Assembly (NCBI RefSeq): GCF_002933275.1
Contig: NZ_PSSX01000017.1
Location: forward strand, 30,666-94,665
Direction of reading: 5' to 3'
Length of the DNA: 64,000 nucleotides
Origin: Marinobacter maroccanus
GTDB taxonomy: Bacteria > Pseudomonadota > Gammaproteobacteria > Pseudomonadales > Oleiphilaceae
The notes beneath the pieces were generated by a model. The model was not told the origin of the DNA, searched no databases, and saw nothing but the letters and a program-made list of their open reading frames with translations. Each line of letters opens with the position of its first letter. The stretch's first letter is position 1. This document shows positions 61,450 to 64,000 of the stretch, one piece after another. Position numbers and translations under genes: made by a program.

Positions 61450-62324
61450 GCCGGCGCGTCGCTCAGAACAGGTTGCCTGAATGAATGCCAGACCGGCTCA
61501 AGCCCGTCTGGCATTTTCATGATACGGCCAAGCTCACACCAGGGAGCGCCGGGAAAGTGAAAATCACTGCCCTGCGATGCCAACAGCTTCTCTTTCCGGC
61601 ACAGCTCCGCCAGAAAACCCAGATCGCCACTGGACTGACCTGAGGTAGACACCTCAATTGCCTGCCCCCCTGCCCTTCGGAAATCCGCAGTCAGTTCCCT
61701 GAGCTTGGTTGCCGTAAGCTGATATTTTCGGGGATGGGCAAGAACCGCAACGCCACCCGCTTCGGTAATCCAACGAACGACCTCTGGAAGCTCCGGCCAA
61801 AAAGCCTTTACATCACCAGCCTTACCGTTACCAAGATATCGCTTGAATGCCTGGGCAGTATTGCGAACCACACCAGCCTCTGTCAGAACCTGGGCAAAGT
61901 GCGGGCGCCCCGGGACATCGCCGCCGGCAGCCTCAGACGCCTTACCGAGAAGATCATCAACACCAAGCTTGCCCAGCCGTTCGGCGATCATTCGTGCACG
62001 TGACCATCGATTGTCATTCTGCTGCTCCAGCGCCTGCCGGAAACCGTCTGCCTCAGGATCAAAATCGAGGCCCACGATGTGGATGGTGCGGCTCTTCCAG
62101 AGGCAGGAAAGCTCAACCCCCGGAATCAGCACAATGCCCTGTGCCTGCGCCGCAACCTGCGCTTCGACAAGTCCCGCGATCGTGTCATGGTCGGTCAGGG
62201 AAAGGTGGGTGACGCCGCGACCGGCAGCCCGCTCAACCAGCGCCGCCGGTGATAGCGCGCCATCAGAAGCCGTGCTGTGGCAGTGCAGATCAATGCACAA
62301 ATGCGGGTCTTGCGGTATAGTCAC
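61446..62324 (-). CDS. rnm: PHP-domain 5'-3' exoribonuclease RNase AM
   Basis: A 292-residue PHP phosphoesterase (YciV). Metal ligands are in DLHCHSTASDG, LSLTDHDTIAG, PGVELSC and the late GSDFHFPG. E. coli RNase AM (YciV) trims 5' ends of rRNAs and degrades short RNAs. GTG 62324 with AGGA upstream gives the family length (293 in E. coli); the ATG at 62399 would add 25 unrelated residues. It is divergent from yciI. Confidence 0.9.
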   Translation of the reverse strand: MTIPQDPHLCIDLHCHSTASDGALSPAALVERAAGRGVTHLSLTDHDTIAGLVEAQVAAQAQGIVLIPGVELSCLWKSRTIHIVGLDFDPEADGFRQALEQQNDNRWSRARMIAERLGKLGVDDLLGKASEAAGGDVPGRPHFAQVLTEAGVVRNTAQAFKRYLGNGKAGDVKAFWPELPEVVRWITEAGGVAVLAHPRKYQLTATKLRELTADFRRAGGQAIEVSTSGQSSGDLGFLAELCRKEKLLASQGSDFHFPGAPWCELGRIMKMPDGLEPVWHSFRQPVLSDAPA

Positions 62325-62455
62325 AAAATATCCTGAATCATCAGATAACTGGCGGCATGCCATGGATTTACAGTGTACCAGCCAACCCCGGCGCGACACG
62401 ACCGCTGATTATCTGCTCGATTACCTAGCATATGAAAGTCATTACGGAGAGCTGA

Positions 62456-62755
62456 ATGTATTACGCGATTATCAGTGAAGACGTCGAGAACAGCCTGCCG
62501 TTGCGCCAGTCCGCCCGCCCTGCACATATAGAGCGGCTACAGGCTTTGAAAGCGGAAGGCCGGTTGCTTGTTGCCGGCCCTCATCCGGCACTTGATACAC
62601 CCGAGCCCGGCGATGCCGGCTTTACCGGCAGCCTGGTGATCGCGGAATTCGACTCTCTGGAAGCAGCTCAGGCCTGGGCGGATGCCGACCCTTACGTCGA
62701 TGCGGGCGTGTACCAGAAGGTGCTGGTGAAGCCCTTCAAGGCCGTTTTGCCATAG
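62456..62755 (+). CDS. yciI: YciI-family protein
   Basis: A 99-residue ferredoxin-like alpha/beta protein. It contains the YCII pattern: [14 protein letters not shown], the His/Asp pair in [11 protein letters not shown] and [43 protein letters not shown]. Members are small putative dehydratase/lyase-like proteins with unknown substrates. It starts 131 bases from rnm in the opposite direction. Confidence 0.92.
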   Translation: MYYAIISEDVENSLPLRQSARPAHIERLQALKAEGRLLVAGPHPALDTPEPGDAGFTGSLVIAEFDSLEAAQAWADADPYVDAGVYQKVLVKPFKAVLP

Positions 62756-62881
62756 GCAAAGGCCCGAGGCTCCATGAGTTTATTGTAATGATGGCTCGCT
62801 TGCACGGCGGGGCATCTGTGACAAAATTGCGCTTTTGATCACGTTCAGATTTCAACTGCAGAATTTCAGGGAACCTAACCA

Positions 62882-63553
62882 GTGACGCTTTTTCGCCTCG
62901 CCATCAGTGTATTGTTCGCAGTGTCGTCCATCGCCGTTGCCCAGGCCAAAACTGTCTGGGTAGACGACCAGTTGTACCTTCCGGTGAGGTCCGGCGCTGG
63001 TTCCCAATATCGGATCATCGAAAATGCAGTGCCCAGCGGCACACCGCTTGAAGTGCTCGAAGCCTCTGATTCCGGTTATACCCGGGTCCGCACTCCGAAA
63101 GGCAATGAAGGCTGGGTATCCAGCCAGTACCTGAGCGAGACGCCCATCGCCGCCGACCGCCTTCGGACAGCCAATCGCCAACTGGAAGAGACCCGCGCGG
63201 AGCTGGACCGGGTCAAGGAGCAGCTGTCTAACGTCGTTAGTGAGCGAGACTCTCTGGAAAGCTCGGAGGCCTCCCTTTCTGACCGTTCACAGGAGCTCCA
63301 GGAAGAGCTGCAGCGGATCAAGAGTATCGCCGCCGATTCCATTAACCTGGAACGTCGCAATCGCGAGCTCCGTGAAGAAAACCAGAAAATTCGCAACGAC
63401 CTTGAGGTACTCACGGCCGAAAACGAACGTCTTGAAGCCAGCAAGGAATACGACTTCATGCTGCTGGGCGCAGGCCTGGTTCTCGGTGGTGTACTGCTGG
63501 CACTGATCATCCCGATGCTCAAACCGACCAGAAAAACCGACAACTGGGCCTGA
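62882..63553 (+). CDS. SH3-domain, coiled-coil membrane protein (TIGR04211 / YgiM-like)
   Basis: A 223-residue exported protein with a GTG start. It has a signal peptide (to about AVAQA|KTVWV), a bacterial SH3 domain (25-90, YLPVRSGAGSQYRIIENAVPSG...GWVSSQYL), a coiled coil (about 95-185, many Leu/Glu/Arg heptads) and a C-terminal membrane helix (FMLLGAGLVLGGVLLALIIPML). This is the usual layout of the TIGR04211/YgiM group, which probably binds the cell wall. It is followed after 4 bases by a PilZ gene. Confidence 0.9.
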   Translation: MTLFRLAISVLFAVSSIAVAQAKTVWVDDQLYLPVRSGAGSQYRIIENAVPSGTPLEVLEASDSGYTRVRTPKGNEGWVSSQYLSETPIAADRLRTANRQLEETRAELDRVKEQLSNVVSERDSLESSEASLSDRSQELQEELQRIKSIAADSINLERRNRELREENQKIRNDLEVLTAENERLEASKEYDFMLLGAGLVLGGVLLALIIPMLKPTRKTDNWA

Positions 63554-63557
63554 TGCC

Positions 63558-63848
63558 ATGAAGGATTACTCGGAAAAACGCGATTTCCACCGCATGCAGG
63601 TAAACTCGGAAATTGAAATTACCGATAGCCAGGGCAATCGCTTCACAGGAGTTTGCCGCGACCTGAGTGCCGCCGGCATGCAGCTATACGTCGAGCGGGA
63701 GGTGGCCGTGGGAGAGGAACTCCAGACGGTTCTTCACCCCAGCAGTGATCAGTTCCCGCCACTGGAAACCGTTTGCGAAGTCATTCGCTGCGAGCCAGAA
63801 GGGGATGGATTCCTCTTGGGAACAAACATCAGCGAAGTCACTCGCTGA
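63558..63848 (+). CDS. PilZ-domain protein (probable c-di-GMP receptor)
   Basis: A 96-residue single PilZ domain. Both c-di-GMP contacts are intact: RDFHR (RxxxR, residues 8-12) and DLSAAGMQL (D/NxSxxG). It probably reports c-di-GMP level to an unknown partner; a link to the preceding envelope protein is suggested only by the 4-base gap. Confidence 0.9.
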   Translation: MKDYSEKRDFHRMQVNSEIEITDSQGNRFTGVCRDLSAAGMQLYVEREVAVGEELQTVLHPSSDQFPPLETVCEVIRCEPEGDGFLLGTNISEVTR

Positions 63849-63852
63849 ATAG

Positions 63853-63915
63853 AAAACGACGGCCATTGGCCGCCGTTTCAGATTGCTGACGAACCCCGGT
63901 TTTTTCCGGGGTTCG
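63853..63915 (+). terminator. Tandem hairpins after the PilZ gene
   Basis: First hairpin aaacgacggcc/ggccgccgttt (about 63854-63878, one mismatch) resembles a terminator. The second, cgaaccccgg (63890-63899) and ccggggttcg (63906-63915), has a loop of six T. Nothing recognisable lies in the remaining 85 bases of the window. Confidence 0.6.
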
Positions 63916-64000
63916 TTGCGTTTGGGCGCATTAAATTCAGTTGGCGACAGATCTAGCCCAATAGTCCCGACCGGATTGCCAATACGCGAGATAACGCAGT

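Overview
This 64 kb window is a chromosomal segment of a marine gammaproteobacterium. Protein sequences and gene orders look most like Marinobacter or a close relative of the Alteromonadales/Pseudomonadales type; this is a judgement from recalled families and synteny, not from a search. No integrase, IS transposase, prophage, CRISPR array or rRNA gene was seen. Most of the window is densely packed housekeeping DNA, so the unusual signals lie in intergenic DNA, in promoters and in a few lineage-variable proteins.

Region 1 (1-11.8 kb) is central carbon metabolism and alpha-glucan use. It holds the end of gap, then pyk, the leftward zwf-pgl-eda operon (oxidative Entner-Doudoroff entry), the divergent HexR-type regulator, a LamB-type maltoporin, a surface lipoprotein pullulanase and a small second lipoprotein. 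A 9-base box is shared by three promoters here. Two nested palindromic repeat families fill the 0.6 kb gap between pyk and eda. Region 2 (11.8-21.1 kb) is the protein-quality cluster, read leftward: tRNA-Pro-Arg-His-Leu, tig, clpP, clpX, lon, hupB, ppiD.

Region 3 (21.3-29.1 kb) has folD, glcB (glyoxylate), glnS-cysS (overlapping), and ppiB-lpxH. Region 4 (29.1-39.1 kb) has the aapJQMP amino-acid ABC transporter with a clear sigma-54 promoter and an NtrC-like site, a lysozyme-like lipoprotein, a thioesterase, a membrane-fused sugar dehydrogenase, the fpr/finR-type redox pair and miaE. Region 5 (39.2-45.6 kb) has acnB with a hairpin leader, a TauE-type exporter, and putP with an AraC regulator and a 21-base-period direct repeat between them.

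Region 6 (45.6-57.2 kb) is the fatty-acid/cell-envelope cluster, read leftward: rluC, a HAD phosphatase, sppA and then yceD, rpmF, plsX, fabD, fabG, acpP, fabF, pabC, mltG, tmk, with a rightward Maf gene between the two groups. The usual next gene, holB, is replaced by the AraC/putP block. Region 7 (57.2-64 kb) has rne behind a leader of about 0.5 kb, a UPF0149 protein, the PHP nuclease rnm, yciI, an SH3/coiled-coil membrane protein and a PilZ protein.

No wholly new multi-gene system was identified. The strongest leads are the covarying palindromic elements, the shared TACTACCCC promoter box of the glucan genes, the lysozyme-like lipoprotein with a conserved catalytic pattern, the fused sugar dehydrogenase carrying an internal signal-peptide relic, and the regulatory sites of aapJ, putP, acnB and rne.
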